From NCBI GenBank assembly GCA_023634235.1, contig JAMKCF010000007.1, positions 6,705,630-6,769,629 of the forward strand: 64,000 nt of DNA. Direction: 5' to 3'. The stretch comes from Pisaster brevispinus. Lineage: Eukaryota > Echinodermata > Asteroidea > Forcipulatida > Asteriidae. The notes beneath the pieces are model-generated. The model was not told the DNA's origin. It searched no databases and saw nothing but the letters and a program-made list of their open reading frames with translations. The stretch's first letter is position 1. Every line of letters starts with the position of its first letter. Both the position numbers and the translations under genes were made by a program. Below, in pieces: positions 1 to 12,900 of the stretch.

Positions 1-638
1 TTAAAAAATACCTCAACTTCCTTTTGATTTCTATCACATTTTACGCATAAAAAATACTTCCATTAATTTACGCAATTGTTATTAAACATTTGCTTGAAAA
101 AAGAAAAAACAAATGATCCAACTAAGGGCTTCAAACTCTTCAAAGCTATTCCTTTTAAAACTTATTAATTTATTTTTATGCAAAACATACATCATTAATA
201 CTTTTCTGGGTTTATATTATTACACTAAATATAAACTGTTAACTTCAGCTTGGGACATAGAATGTCGGGATCTGATTGTGAACAAGAAGTTCAAACATTT
301 CAATGGCAGTAAATTGCAGCAATTCAAAACCGAATCATTTCAACTGTAACATCATTGACATTTTTCATAATCATTTCTAAACAACTTTTACAACTTTTGA
401 TTTTCAGTTCGCCCTTCTCATTGAGGGTAGAATTCTCAAATTTCTAATAACCTGGTTTTCCTATGAAATTTCTACGTATAAAGTTTCCCCCATCAGAATA
501 TCTACGATGGCTTAGCTGGGTAATTTCCAAAATGGAAGTACATGTATAAACGCTGCTACAAATATTTCAAAGTGTTTTTACAAACTACAACTACTACAAG
601 GGTCGTATGCCAGAGGTGTACAAAATTACAAAGTGCAC

Positions 639-1164
639 TTAAAGAGAGTCTCTACGGTCAAATTCTGTTGTGTGATCCACTCATTTTCCAATAGATAAAG
701 TCCTTAAGAAAATGGAAAAACAAATTAAAGGTCTCTATCCTCACGTTAAAATGGTGTTAAATGCCACTGTGTTTGATACCCTTGAAGTTAATTTTTTTTT
801 AAACCCCCACCCCAAGACTTTTGACCACGTCCCATTTTGAATATATGGTTTGTACAACTTTGACTGTGATAAATTTAGTTCATTCCTTAATTTTGATGGT
901 ATTCAATCAAAAACAGCATTGAATTTGACCATTTGACTGGTGCAGAAATTCCTCATTGGAATATACGCACCCATTTGTTTTTGATGTCCGATGACGCCAT
1001 GTTTCAAATTTTGCTCTGAATGAGTATGAAATCAAATGACATTATACAACAAATCTTAACGTGAGGATAGACTTGTAATTTTCCTCCCCAATTTCATGAG
1101 GACTTTATCTACTGGAATATGAGTGCATCACAAAGTTCAATTTGATCTTGGAGCCTCTCTTTAA
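639..1164. mobile_element. piggyBac-like MITE (TTAA ends, AGAG(A/G)GxCTC termini)
   Basis: The element starts TTAAAGAGAGTCTC and ends GGAGCCTCTCTTTAA, so it is bounded by TTAA on both sides. The subterminal parts are also inverted copies of each other (a motif around ATAGATAAAGTCC near the left end recurs inverted near the right). A second copy lies at 25245-25933. TTAA duplication is the hallmark of piggyBac elements. There is no coding capacity, so it is non-autonomous. Confidence 0.65.
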
Positions 1165-2554
1165 AGCTAAATGGCTGCAATAAAAACCTGTGATCTTCGT
1201 TCCCGATATGATCAATTAAACAACCTCAGGACTGTCATCCCTTTGAAATCATCTTTCACTAATTGTTGCCTTTTTCTTAAGGGGGCCTTTGGGATACATA
1301 ATTGCTGCAGACTACCCTTGTAAAATCAGTTGTGCGTGAACAAACTAAAGCATGTCCGGTCTTACAACATCGATGGAAAATTTACCCGGTATTGTCTGCA
1401 GCCATTTTGTGTCTCAACAAAGCCTGCCACGGAATCCCAGAGATAAAGATGACTGAAGTTGACCATGAAGCCCCTCTTTATGTGGGCAACAGGTAGTGAA
1501 AAATAACACTTCGCAGGGAACAAAAAATCGCGATTCTTACTGTCAATTTTTTGGTTCAGTAGGTTGTACCACTTTTGAAGCCCGATAACATAGGAAGTAA
1601 CAGCGCTTATTTCATTTAGCCAACTATTACTCAAGTTAAACTTGCACAAATTTATTAAGACACTTTTGACGTTGGACACAATGAGCATAGCCTTAACCAT
1701 GGGTACATCTCTGTATTAGATACAAAGTACATGTTATCAATGACACGCATAAATTATTCGGAAAATTCAAAAGACGACATGGTGGTAGATATATACCTTC
1801 CCCACATGTATAAACCCCTTGCATATGGCGTCACACTCTCAAAAAGCGCCCTCACTGAGGCCAAAAGGAGGCAGATTATTGGACCAGAGCTGTTCTTTGT
1901 GCGTAAAAATGTGCGCGTGATCTCAGCATTCCTGTAGCATTTCACGTTAAGCAAGGGGTCTATAAAACGACTGTTAAATGAAATGAAATGAAATGAATGA
2001 AACAAAATTGAAGTGTTTCCCCCCCTTGTTCGTGGTAGTTCATCACAACAGCTAACAGTAGGCATTCCGCAAAGCAGTACTTGACCTCAAGTACCCAAGA
2101 AGAACATAAACAATTTGTCAAAGACAAGCTTCAAAAAGACAATATTTTTGGTACAATATTTTGGTAGGAGAACAAAAGAGTACCCATAATTGGAGCTATG
2201 TACATGTGAACGAGTGACAATGCTAGCATAATATGTACTTTGCAAAGCAAACATTTCCACAAAGATAGAAACAAACCAGTGTACATCGCTCAACTGAATG
2301 ACTCTAAGTAATCAGCAAGTAATAAAAAACTTTAAGACAACTGACATATGCCAGACATTCTCAATCTACACTCCATCATACAATCAGTGACACTCCCCTG
2401 CAAAAAAAACAGCAGTAACAAAAATTGTTTGGCAGTGGTCTTCTCTTTGTGCAGAGACACGTCGCCTAAACTTCCTGGGTGTTGCCATTTTATGGAGGAA
2501 TTTAAGATTTTTTTTCTCTTGCCACAAACAAACTTCTAGTTTGGACACAAGTTA

Positions 2555-2703
2555 AGCCTGGTTCATACTTCCTGCGAATGCAAAGTCAAAGTAAATTTTG
2601 AGTTGAGTTGTGCCCAACTCCTGCGAAACATTCGCAGCGAAAACAGAGCTGTGACGTCGAATTCGCTTCGCACGAAGCCTTCGCAGGAAGTATGAGCCGG
2701 GCT
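2555..2703. mobile_element. Short MITE with ~24-bp inverted ends
   Basis: The left end AGCCTGGTTCATACTTCCTG and the right end, read as its reverse complement, AGCCCGGCTCATACTTCCTG, match with few differences over about 24 bp. The element is about 150 bp long and non-coding. I cannot assign the superfamily. Confidence 0.7.
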
Positions 2704-2881
2704 TCAGCCTTGAGTATTTCTTTCCGTAGAGGATACGTGTGCCATGCTAATTTGTCCATATGCCATGTAAAACGTTGTCATTAATACATAATGAACCAGC
2801 TGAAGAAACACCTCCCTATTATATACCGCACATTTATTTTGCCATGTACTGCAGCAAACCGTGATGCTCCAAAATTTAATA

Positions 2882-3080
2882 TAGGAGTCCTATATTGATA
2901 AATGTAGCAGCACTGTTATAGAAAGGGCCTGCTTATAAAGGGCAAATTCTTTTGTTCCAAATCTTATTTCCTACTAATGTGTGTTTCCTTTGTTTTGCAG
3001 TCCTCTTATAACAACGTTCCTGTTATAAAGAGGTAATTCGGCCCGTCGTGACGATCTCGTTATAACGAGAGTCGACTGTA
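2882..3080. mobile_element. pogo/Tigger-like MITE, copy A
   Basis: The right end reads CTCGTTATAACGAGAGTCGACTGTA; inverted, this starts TACAGTCGACTCTC, which resembles Tigger/pogo termini with a TA target. The inner part (ACAACGTTCCTGTTAT, AGAGGTAATT) is shared with the copy at 29985-30173. The left end is diverged and its position is approximate. Confidence 0.55.
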
Positions 3081-3719
3081 TGCTCAAAATATCAACCAAA
3101 AATCAAGACGGAGTGCCACTGATGACAATACATACTATCATTACCCCAAAAATGAAATAAAAAACAACACCTGACAACTTTCCCTTTCTAGTCAATTTGT
3201 ATAAAATCCAAGCTATAGATATCGTCTCTAAAACTCTTGTTCTAAATACACTGTCTACCCATTCTAATCACCGACCACGTTTGACATTCTGTGTACAGAT
3301 AGATTATCTCTTTCTATATAATATATCCAATTGCTTCCATGACTCTCTATAGCTTTTTTTGTCTTTTTTTTTACAATCCACATTTTCACATTCTTTTCAC
3401 AATATTATGATTCTGTTCAATACATTCTACAAAGGTAACAGTTTACGACTCCTCCATGATTATGTACACTCTAGTTCCACATCTCACCCTTTCCCCCTTT
3501 CCTGATTTGCTTAGCGCAACGCAATTCGCTTAGCAGAAACAGGGTACCAGCCAAACAACAGTTGTTAGTGTGTTTGTGACCGCTTCGCAAATCAATCTGT
3601 TAAGCTTTTTTGTTTGTGCTAAGCAGCTTCATAAAGTTGCCCCAAAGAGTTTCCAAGGATGGGTTCCAAACCGGCATCCATTCATCTGTACTAATGCCTC
3701 ATCCAGAACTAAAAGCCAC

Positions 3720-3832
3720 ATCCAAATTGAGGGCCAACTTCGGCTACAGCTATGGCTGCACTGACCAACACTGAAGAATAGGAACGTTCAGCGGTCTGGC
3801 CACAGCCACTGCCGAAGCCATCAATTCTGACA
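3720..3832. mobile_element. Small MITE-like inverted repeat
   Basis: AATTGAGGGCC near 3725 and TTCGGCTAC near 3740 recur inverted at the right end (GCCGAAGCCATCAATT near 3810-3826). It is short, diverged and non-coding, and is probably related to the element at 4237-4340. Confidence 0.4.
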
Positions 3833-4236
3833 TGGCCTAATACTCGTAACATAAACACATCAGTCTGATTTCCTGAAGACACTTCAAGCATTCATATCGA
3901 CTCCCGACACTACAACACTGTACCAGTCATAGAGTTATATATAAGAACTAGAGGGCGCACAAAACCACTGGACACAGCCCGACAAGAAGCATTTCTGCCC
4001 ATCGAGACAATGGTGCCGACAAATCATATTACACTAGTCACTCATCAGTTTACTCAGCAAACATTTCCAAGTGAACAATCGTCATGTTAGTAAGCAATTG
4101 CCCCATAGCAATTTTGAGCCAATGGCGGGTCAGCGGAATTACGTGCGTCGTGACATAGCAAGTGCTTCCTCTAGCTCTTATACCTAACACTATGATACCA
4201 GTCTACTTCATCAACACATGCCCTATCCAAGCCTGT

Positions 4237-4340
4237 GTCTGAATTGAGTGACTTATGGCTCGTGGCTACTGGCTTCACTGACAATGATGAGGAATCAGCA
4301 TTGACTAGCCATATCCACAGCCGTAGCTGTCAATTCAGAC
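4237..4340. mobile_element. 104-bp MITE with GTCTGAATTGA ends
   Basis: It starts GTCTGAATTGA and ends TCAATTCAGAC, a perfect 11-bp terminal inverted repeat. The inner parts (TGGCTCGTGGCTAC against CCACAGCCGTAGC) also pair roughly. Confidence 0.6.
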
Positions 4341-4590
4341 TCCATTATTCTTTTTTAATCCCTTACCTGTTTACTTTAAAACGAGTCACAACTATACAGG
4401 ATTAAACCGAGAAGGGTACAGAATAATATACAGAAAGAGATTAGAGCTGTACGTATCACTTGCAACATAACGAATGCAATTAACAGACTCGAAACTCAAC
4501 TCTATTGCAGTGTCCACACTGACCACTTCGACTTCGGATATTACTCATCTGCATTAGAAAGTTCCCACTTGACGTCACAAAGTGTAAAGT

Positions 4591-4785
4591 GCACCATCTT
4601 TACGGGCAACGGTATATAATTTTTTTTGAACGCAGGACTATGCATTTTGCGTAAATACTGCATGCGGTGCGCGGCGGTTTGATCAAATTCCATGTATGAT
4701 TGGTCCGTGAACCGTTTGGCTGAGAGGAAAAGTTACAACCCTTGATGCAGCTCAAAGCAAAACCTAAGTTGCCCGTAAAGATGGC
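4591..4785. mobile_element. MITE with CATCTTTACGGGCAAC ends
   Basis: A perfect 16-bp inverted repeat, CATCTTTACGGGCAAC and GTTGCCCGTAAAGATG, bounds about 195 bp of non-coding DNA. Part of the same end (CCATCTTAACGGGCAAAG) recurs near 39705, so it is a family. Confidence 0.65.
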
Positions 4786-5019
4786 ATTTTATAAGGGAAT
4801 TATCTACAGACGGAACCATTGAGCCCAAACACAATAGCAACTGTTCAACAATGGCACCACTGTGTGAGATGGACACATGGGTCTAGGTTGGTCATGTGTC
4901 CGGCCAGCTCACTGCGCAAAATACTGCTCAACACAGCTACCCCACTGGCTGAAGCTTGGTTATTTAGTACTAGGATTTGAACAGATTGCCACAAAGTACC
5001 CTACATGTACCTTCTAGGC

Positions 5020-5300
5020 TAGTATTTGGTGCGCATGTTTTTCTGTATGTATAATACAATTGGTATTGGGTGGGAACCCACTACAGACTGCCACAAAGTA
5101 CCTCACCTTCCATGCTAGCATTGTTGGGTGCATGGGGTTCTTCTGTTAGTGCAGCTGGTATTATCAGGAAACCCCATGGCTTGTGTACTGTGGACTTAGT
5201 CTCCACAGTCTCCTGTGGTATTTTGTGTAGAGAGAGCCAGTTGGGCAACTACACTGATAGTAATAGGGTGAAGCTCAATGGATCAATCTTTAAGACTCCT
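5020..5300 (+). repeat. Copy of a tandem-repeat-bearing repeat family
   Basis: It contains the unit with CAGACTGCCACAAAGTACC, a GCTAGCATT core and a GCATGGG..TTCTTCTG segment, followed by a unique end (CTTGTGTACTGTGGACTTAG and onward). The same units plus the same unique end occur at 14690-15175. The order of array then end is therefore a property of a dispersed element rather than a local satellite. Confidence 0.6.
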
Positions 5301-7403
5301 TGACATCAAACAGCGCCCTCACTGAGGTTATAGAAAGACCTCTCATTGGTTGATAGCTGTGCTTAACGCACACACACAACTCCATTACCATTTTCTTTTA
5401 CCTCAATGATGGCAAATCTATTGCATTTTTCTTCCCAACATTTCCAAAGCCAAAGTACAGCCTACTACCTATCACTCACAAGGTACCACTGCCTAGTAGT
5501 TAACTTTTACACACAAATAATCACATTCTAAAGTAATACTAAAAACCAAGGCAAAATCTTTTTTTTTTATTTTATTTTTTTTTAATAATCATCTACTAAA
5601 CCAACTATTGTTACTGTTAAGATTTTTAATATTACAAAAGTAAAAGAGCATTCAGGGGTAGAATAGGAACGACCAACTCCACCAGAGAGGAGAAAAACCC
5701 CCTCTAAAGATTTACGTTCCTTGTAGGAAGAAACAAAACTTTCACTTTTGGTTCAGTGTTCCAAGGTACACAAAATACACTTGTAAATCTTGCATTGACT
5801 GATTGATAGAAATTTGTGTAGTAGGTTTTAACTGTTGACTGTACTCAGTACAAAAACGGACAAGACAATCGTACCATATCTTTATAGACCACAAAACTGC
5901 AGCATTTTTTTGTTGTCATTAATTTAAAGATTTTTTATTATTTTTTTAATAGAGTTCCGAAGGTGTATCCACAAGTTCAAAATGAGAGCAGTCAGCTGTG
6001 GATTTGAACCCGCAGTGCAACATTTGCAAGTCAGGCAGTGTAACATACACCAAAGGTGAATGCGAGCCTTTAACCACTTCACGCAGGATGACAGTATACA
6101 TGTCAAGTTTTTCTAGACTGGCCTTCGGCCAATCGTTTTTTGTTTATGCCCAGAATGCGTTCGGAGTGCCCTCAATTTTTTCATGTCAATTGGACGAATG
6201 ACGTGAATATCCACCAGGATATTCCATTGTGTAGCATGCAAAGGCATGCACCTAAACTTTGTTTCACCCATACAAAAAAGGGCAGGAGGTTCTGGAAACC
6301 CTGCTCATAATATCACTTTTTCTGAGGGGTGATTCCCGATTCCAGACCTTTGTCTTTTTGTTACACAAATGTGGCATACAAGAATGGACAGGCTGTCACC
6401 ACTGTTCATCATTGTATTTTGCTCCATGAGAGGTAAGTCGGAGCGTTTCCGAGATTCCAGCTTACCATGGCAGATTATCGGCCATGGCTCACAACTGAGA
6501 TTCTTTGATTGAAAATGTGTGCCTAACTCATATTTTCTTTTTAAACAAGACAGCAACAAATCTCGGTACTTATTATGAGAACCTTTGCTGTCGGAGTTCC
6601 ATTGTGGCAACGATTATTTTAAAAAGGAAAACGATTACTCCAGAAGCTCTAAAAAGCTCTGAAAAATAATACCGCGCATGGGCATGGAAACATTTTCCAG
6701 AATATCGACCCAAAGTGGTTAAACACAGACTCACAGACACTCACAAGGAATGTGGAAACACCATCGAAGAGGTCAATATCAGAGCGCTGTTAAACATCAA
6801 AATATGATTTCGCAGAATCAGCATGAAACCAAGCAGTGTAACTGTGCACATCACATGGACTTTTAATCCTGTTATTGGTTTCCGCTAAGCACAGTTTTTC
6901 TGTGCTTAGAAAGTTTCTGTCCCTGGCAGCTCTGTAAATGATATTGGCCTTGCTCTTAAAAAATCTTGTGTATAACATCGAGCACCCTGTAAAATTAACC
7001 TTTGGAGCATTTTTAAATTCATTAATGGACAAACACAAATTTACTAGAAATGAACTCAAAATTGTACAAAAGCCCACTATAAGATCAATAAAAAAACTAT
7101 AAAATTGCAAAAATCTGCAGCATGATACTGTGACCTGACCTGATGGGTAAACAAATTAACTCTCGTGAATATGCATGATATGCAGATTGAGGTCACTTTC
7201 ATTATGAAGGTCGATAGAGTGTAAAAGCCTCATAGTGAATGAATAAATGTTTTATGTATGTACCATAAATAAAAACGTTATATATTACGGCAGCAACGTA
7301 CTTGTTTCCTAAATAACGGTTAACTATTTATTATCGAGGGAATAAAAGAATATTATTTGGTTTTACCCATACGGTACATGTACCTGCTGCTAAAATATAG
7401 GAT

Positions 7404-7610
7404 TTGAACTGCCTCTAGCTACCGGGCAATCTCGGTGTTCTTGTGGTAAGACATCTGCTCTAGATTGGCAAAGGTTATGGGTTTGAATCCCACACGAGTA
7501 TTAAATATGTCTGTAGATTTTGTTTTCACAGGGCTCGGGAAAGTACTGAGTCAACAGTGCTTTACGCACATCGGTGTGCGGGTAAAACCAAATAATATTA
7601 TGTATTATCA
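7404..7610 (+). mobile_element. tRNA-derived SINE, family B
   Basis: A degenerate tRNA head (GTGGTAAGACATCTGCTCTA, then a GGGTTTGAATCCCAC box B) is followed by a body containing AAAGTACTGAGTCAACAGTGC. Relatives are at 15360-15560 (same strand) and 54243-54430 (opposite strand). Confidence 0.6.
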
Positions 7611-8476
7611 AGGTAGACACATCTTGGAGCAAGTTCAGTCTCTTGTCAAGGCATTTGCTGCATACATTCCAAATGAAAGGCGACTTGACGCTGGTCTTTT
7701 TATCATGCTGGATGTAAAAGATGCCATATAAGGCTTGACAAAAGGCCAGGAGCCAGTCCGCCGCCTCCCCCTATGGTTGAACTATTTGCACCCCAGCATC
7801 GTTCTCTGACAACAAGTTCAGCCGATCTCTTGGCTTTGTTAAGTCATGGTTTCTTTGTTCCAGTGGTGCTCTCAAAAAAAAAAAATGATTGCAGCGATTC
7901 CGAGAGAAAATAATTCCGTCAGGGTGGAAATGAAAAAATGGAAGATCCTGGGCTTTGACTGGATAAATACTCATTGGTTTCCTTAAACTTTGTGACTAGC
8001 TTTTTCACTTGTGGAAAATATTCAACAAATAACCAGACTGGAATGGAGTCTGGGAGGTCTTGCCCACAGTATGTGTCCTAGTAAATGCATTTACGTTGTG
8101 ATCGATATATAAAAATATTTTTGTCTTTAAACTTTTCGTGATCATTAAATATGTCAACTATTTTTTTTTTTAAAGATGATTTGTTTCATTTAAAGTTTGA
8201 ATGTGATTTTTTATATTGTTATTTTTGTTTTAATAGACACATTCGTATAATATGTTTGCATAGGGCTATCTTCTGTTGGTCCCTTCCTCACGTACGGCAG
8301 TAAAAAATGACAAATATTTCACTTTTTGTTTCTATTCTGATATGCGTAGTATACATGACCTGATTGGCAAGTCGGAATAATTGATCATCAAATACCACCA
8401 AATCATATGTATGACGAAAAACTCTGATATGTGTTTATCAAAAAATATAGTACCGAGACAAAAGTGAGTGGTATAG

Positions 8477-8843
8477 TACAGGATTGGTGAGGATTTAGAA
8501 AAAAAATATTTAATTTAGTCTGAAAGCTTACTGATTTTGAAGTTCAAACCAGAACTTCGTTTTTTTCTGTGAAATATTTCTCTCTGAAATGAAGTCATAT
8601 CTCAGAAAACTGTATCTAAAACCTAAATAAAGGTGTTGGAGATTTTGGTTGTTAACAATGAAAATTAGGGACAGTGCGTTTACTTGCTGAAAATTGTGCA
8701 TGGTTTTTTTCACATTTTTTTTTTCCCTTGACTCCCACAACGGATTAAGCCAAACTTTTCACAGGTTTGTTATTTCATGTATATGGTTGATGACACAAAA
8801 TATGAACACTGCGACTATTTTTCTCAGCTCTACCAATCCTGTA
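8477..8843. mobile_element. MITE with TACAGGATTGGT ends
   Basis: The left end TACAGGATTGGTGAG and the right end CTCTACCAATCCTGTA are inverted copies, and the TA at each extremity suggests a TA-target element. It is non-coding. The interior shares CACAGGTTTGTTATTTCATG-type sequence with other dispersed repeats. Confidence 0.6.
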
Positions 8844-9322
8844 TAAAACCTTCAAGCCCGAAATTTGGGGGAAAACTTTTGTGAAAAGAGACGATCAAAC
8901 CCGATGAAAGGAACCATCTGAATTTGGAAGGAAAAAAAAAGGTGATTTAATGGAAAAATTCTTCAGAAAAAAAAACCCCCAACAAAAACACACATTCAAA
9001 CTTTGCATTTCTATCTGCAGTACAAAGTGTTTGGGTTCAAAAAGAAATAGAGAAAGAAATCTACTTAAAAGATACTTCGAAGGACGATATGAAAAAATCA
9101 TTTTAAAACCAATGTAACGTAACGTCAAATAAATAATACACACCGAGAAAAAGAAAAAAAACCATCCAAGTGAACTGTTCATTTGATACAACACAGTTAA
9201 TACCACAACTCAAAAACTCATTCAACAAATATACAAATAAATAATTACCATTTTGTTAAAAGTTACTGGGAAAATACAAAACAAAGAAATGGAGTTCAAA
9301 CTAAAAACCACCCACTGCCTAA

Positions 9323-9639
9323 TTAACCCTTCAGAGATCCCAGCGGCCGCAATCGGCTTGTACCAAAGTGCCCATAGCGGCCGCTAATGGCCGCAAAGAT
9401 TAGACTTACTTCCCCATTAATACCAATAAGATCAAAGTAGCAGTCATGCCCTGTATTGGCAATGTCCGATGTTTCCCAAAGTACACATACTTTACAAAAT
9501 GTCTAAAACCAAACCAAGTTTTGTTTCAAATTATTTCTTTTAAATCGGCAAACGAGGAAGCTAACAAATTCAGTAGAATTAGACAACTCTGGGCACATGG
9601 CAATAATTATACAGAAGCGCGTAATCTCTAAAGGGTTAA
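9323..9639. mobile_element. piggyBac-like MITE (TTAACCCTT ends)
   Basis: The left end TTAACCCTTCAGAGAT and the right end ATCTCTAAAGGGTTAA are inverted copies, and both outer four bases are TTAA. TTAACCCT is a typical piggyBac terminus. The element is 317 bp with no coding capacity and contains two GCGGCCGC octamers near its left end. Confidence 0.75.
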
Positions 9640-9920
9640 ACGTAATCGTAACTCTACTCATCGACTTAAACTAACTGTACGCTAACAACGCATGCTAGAA
9701 AATAAAGTATACCCCTACGCTAGAAGTTTTGTACTGTACACTAAAATACTATACAGGAACTCTCTATCCATTTGAAGGCTAATAAACTGCTAGATAATCT
9801 GGTTATGTTCACGTATTATACATTTCAGTTCTACAGAACGAAAAAGGTCTTGCCCTGGGGATGGTTTCAGAAGCAGAACTTGGCCTTGACTGATGTCATC
9901 CGAAGACCCCCCCCCCCCCC

Positions 9921-9986
9921 TTAGAATCCAATCTGAGGTCCATCGGACGTTATTTGCAGCGAGTAAGCACCCACGAACAGCAGCAA
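9921..9986 (-). CDS. MPHOSPH8: MPHOSPH8 exon 13 (terminal)
   Basis: The acceptor is TCATTACAG|TTGCTG, phase 0. It encodes 21 residues and a TAA stop at 9923-9921. [11 protein letters not shown] matches the last conserved strand of vertebrate MPP8 (KLLIGAYRVQ). A run of 14 C on the plus strand lies directly downstream of the stop. Confidence 0.85.
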   Translation of the reverse strand: MLLFVGAYSLQITSDGPQIGF

Positions 9987-12900
9987 CTGTAATGAGTCAA
10001 TAAGAAGAAGAAGACAAATAAGCGCAGTGGACTCAAGCTCTGGTGTTTCTGATCAGCAGAGTGTGGGTTCGAGTCCCGGTCATGACACTTCACAAATGTT
10101 ATAAATAAGTCATCATAGCAAATATGGTAGGTGTATAATGGAAATTTGGCTGGTAACCTTATTCTGGTCAGTATATTTTTGTTGTGCTTAGCTACTTCAT
10201 GTACTTTTTCTATGTAATTTACATGTACAAACCCAGCCCGTCACATCAATCAACACCTACCTTAGAGTATGGGTCACAGAGTGTTTTCACTGTTAACACA
10301 TTACGGCCATTCCGCGGTAGAAAGGAAAGTAGAAAATTTGAACCCTGAAATTCAATTGAGACAAAGTGGAAAAAGTGTTGGTCATTTGTTTTCAAATACA
10401 TTCAATCTATTTAAGTGAGGTTGATCGAGGGAAAAAACACTTCTAACAAAAATTTAAATAATAATAATAACAAAATAAAATATAATACAAATAGACAGGT
10501 GTTTCCTTCGAACGTTTTCAAATTAATTATGAACTGTCTCAAAACTAAACAAACAATAATATCTAACAGAAAAGCAAACAACGATAAATATCAAATCATA
10601 ATTAACTTCCTAGTGAGGCATAAACATTAACAGATAATTTTCAAGAATTTAGTTGTTTCCTGGACCAAGAGCTACACATAAAACTTTACCCTGGAAAAAG
10701 AACAGCGGTTAAACACAAGGTTTATTCACCCTCATATTTTATATGTCATGCAGGGATCAAAACTTACACTGGACCACAGGCCCAAGGCCAATAATTTTAG
10801 TGTCAGGCAAAGAAAGAGTAACAAAAACAAGTCCAACCTTGTATATTCGGTTTGCGGTAACATCCTGTGTATATCTACTAGCTGTGTAGATTTGCTCTTA
10901 GAGAACTAGGTCTTGGGTTTTTTTTTTTCACTCCGCGGCAGTAGAATAAACAGCAAGACCTAGTTCTCTAAGAACAAATCTACACAGCTAGTAGATATAC
11001 ACATGGTGTTACCGCAAACCGAATATACAAGTCCAACCTTGTTTTTCAACCGAATAATAATACCACACAGTGTAATATCATTAACAAAAACCAATTAAGT
11101 TACAATGTGGATGTTGAGTCTGGTTAATATCTTTCAATCCTGAAATTGAAAATTGAAGTAAACTTAGCCATAAGACAAAAGAGAAAAATTGCTTCTTTAA
11201 GTTCTTGCTCAAATAAACAGTTTAGACTGTGTAGAATGTTCTGTCTCATTAAGATTCTGGTCTTGTTAAAAAAACTTCTGGCCCAGTAAAAAAATTGGAG
11301 CTACAACCCCCGCGGCCCTGTGAATTTTTATAAATAATTAAAAAAAAATTAAACTAGTAGGGGAGATGGCCTTAGCTTTCGATCCAAATCGGACCTTCGT
11401 CAGAGGCATAAACAAGAATAAACACAAACATATCCATTTATAGCAAAAAGAGGAGCAAAGGATTAAGGGAGAGTATCCAGAAAAAGCGGGAAAATAAGTC
11501 AATCAGAGTTATAAATTTACAAACAATGGGGTATATAAACAAGTTATATATATATATCAAGTAATAAACCACAAGGGAAACTGACTGGGAAATTGTATTT
11601 AAATAGTTTGGGTTTGAACAAAGAAAAATTGACTGGAGCGGGACTTGAACCAACGACCTCCGGATTAATGTACAGGCACTCTACCAACTGAGCTATCCAG
11701 CCCTATGTTGGTGGTCTCCCTATTAGTCAATATCTTTGTTCGGGGTGCCAGTCAGAAGCCATTCAACCGTTAACTGCCGTGTAGCCAGGGATCACACCCA
11801 CGTTTACGATTCAACCTGGGAAGCGGCAGCCACGGGATCACCTTAAGGGGATGCGACTTTTTAATATTAAATATCAAGTAATAAACCACAAGGGAAACTG
11901 ACTGGGAAATTGTATTTAAATAGTTTAAATAAGTTATATATATATATATTATTATTTTTTTGGGGGGGATGGAGGTTGGGGGTTGGGATAAGGCGGGGAT
12001 GGGGGTAATCCAGGGCTAGAGTAAACAAATCCATCAAGTTCAGGCAACCATGACATGGATTCTGGAGGATTTGAGGAGGAAAAGGTTACTTGAAACCAAT
12101 ATTTTCTTGATGATAATTTTGCATCCGGTAAATATCCTTCAGTTCTGCTGAGTAATACATTTTTTTTTATTGTCCAGACTCACCTGAGATAGTTGGGGTA
12201 GGTCATGACCATTCAGCATCACCTTGTAGACAAAGCTATGTCCGGTCAGTCGACACGAGAGACCGTTTAAACCCAAGTGGGCGTGGCCAATAAACAACAC
12301 GTTCCCACAACCTGGAAACAAGAGCTCATACGTTAACAATAGGCCTTGAATTGACAGTACCAACAGTGCACACAGCAGTTATATTTTCCATAGTGCTCAA
12401 AACCCGCCCCCGCCCCGCCCCCTTCGAGAACATAGTTTAACACGTTGACTGCCGCCTACGAGTATATTCGTAGTAACGGATTCTGCCACTATGAGTATAC
12501 TCGTAGAGAATGAAAGGTCTTTGTATTGTTAATTTAATACACTGGCATCACTGAGAACACAACAAATACGCTTCTGGCAGTGGTGAGGACATACATCCTT
12601 AGAATTTGTATTACAACATGTAGACACCAAAAAGGTACCTATTTGGTATGCGCGCATGCGCACCACACTTGGGAACACTTGGCAAATGAGAACGCCCTAC
12701 GAATCTATGACCGGCAGTCAACGTGTTAAAGCCTGTCGTCATTATAATGCTAAAACCAACAAAGCGTTGTAGGAGTTGAGTAACAAGAAAACCTATAGGA
12801 TCTTTTCCTCACTCTAACACCCAATGGCGTCTGGCGTGTCATGGCCGAGCGGTCAATCACTCTGGATTCAAGGTGTTTCTGATCACCAAAGTGTGGGTTT

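Larger units (their letters stand above)
1..9920. other. Gene-free 3' flank of MPHOSPH8, rich in MITEs
   Basis: I see no exon or protein family that I recognise here on either strand; the open frames are short and lack codon structure. The part next to 9920 must contain the 3' untranslated region of MPHOSPH8 on the minus strand, but no convincing AATAAA lies close to the stop. An ATTAAA on the minus strand at 8946-8951 is one weak candidate. The rest is AT-rich DNA with the short inverted-repeat elements listed separately. Confidence 0.7.
10345..12183. other. MPHOSPH8 intron 11 contents
   Basis: It holds a fragment of dispersed family F (10750-10830 and 11210-11320, split by the foldback at 10828-11042), a 56-bp direct repeat around a tRNA-like SINE (11545-11930), and a purine/G-rich stretch at 11950-12005. 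No other exon fits in frame. Confidence 0.6.

Noticed and set aside
8895..9206. Minus-strand frame of 103 residues rich in Phe
   Set aside because: It reflects A-rich plus-strand DNA. The composition is typical of a translated poly-T tract and there is no homology.
11985..12085. Apparent extra MPHOSPH8 exon on the minus strand after TCCTCCAG, reading a frame with [13 protein letters not shown]
   Set aside because: It resembles FVYSFSP of vertebrate MPP8, but it requires phase 1 after an exon that ends in phase 0 and then runs into low-complexity Pro. The exon at 10261-10344 fits both phase and homology better.
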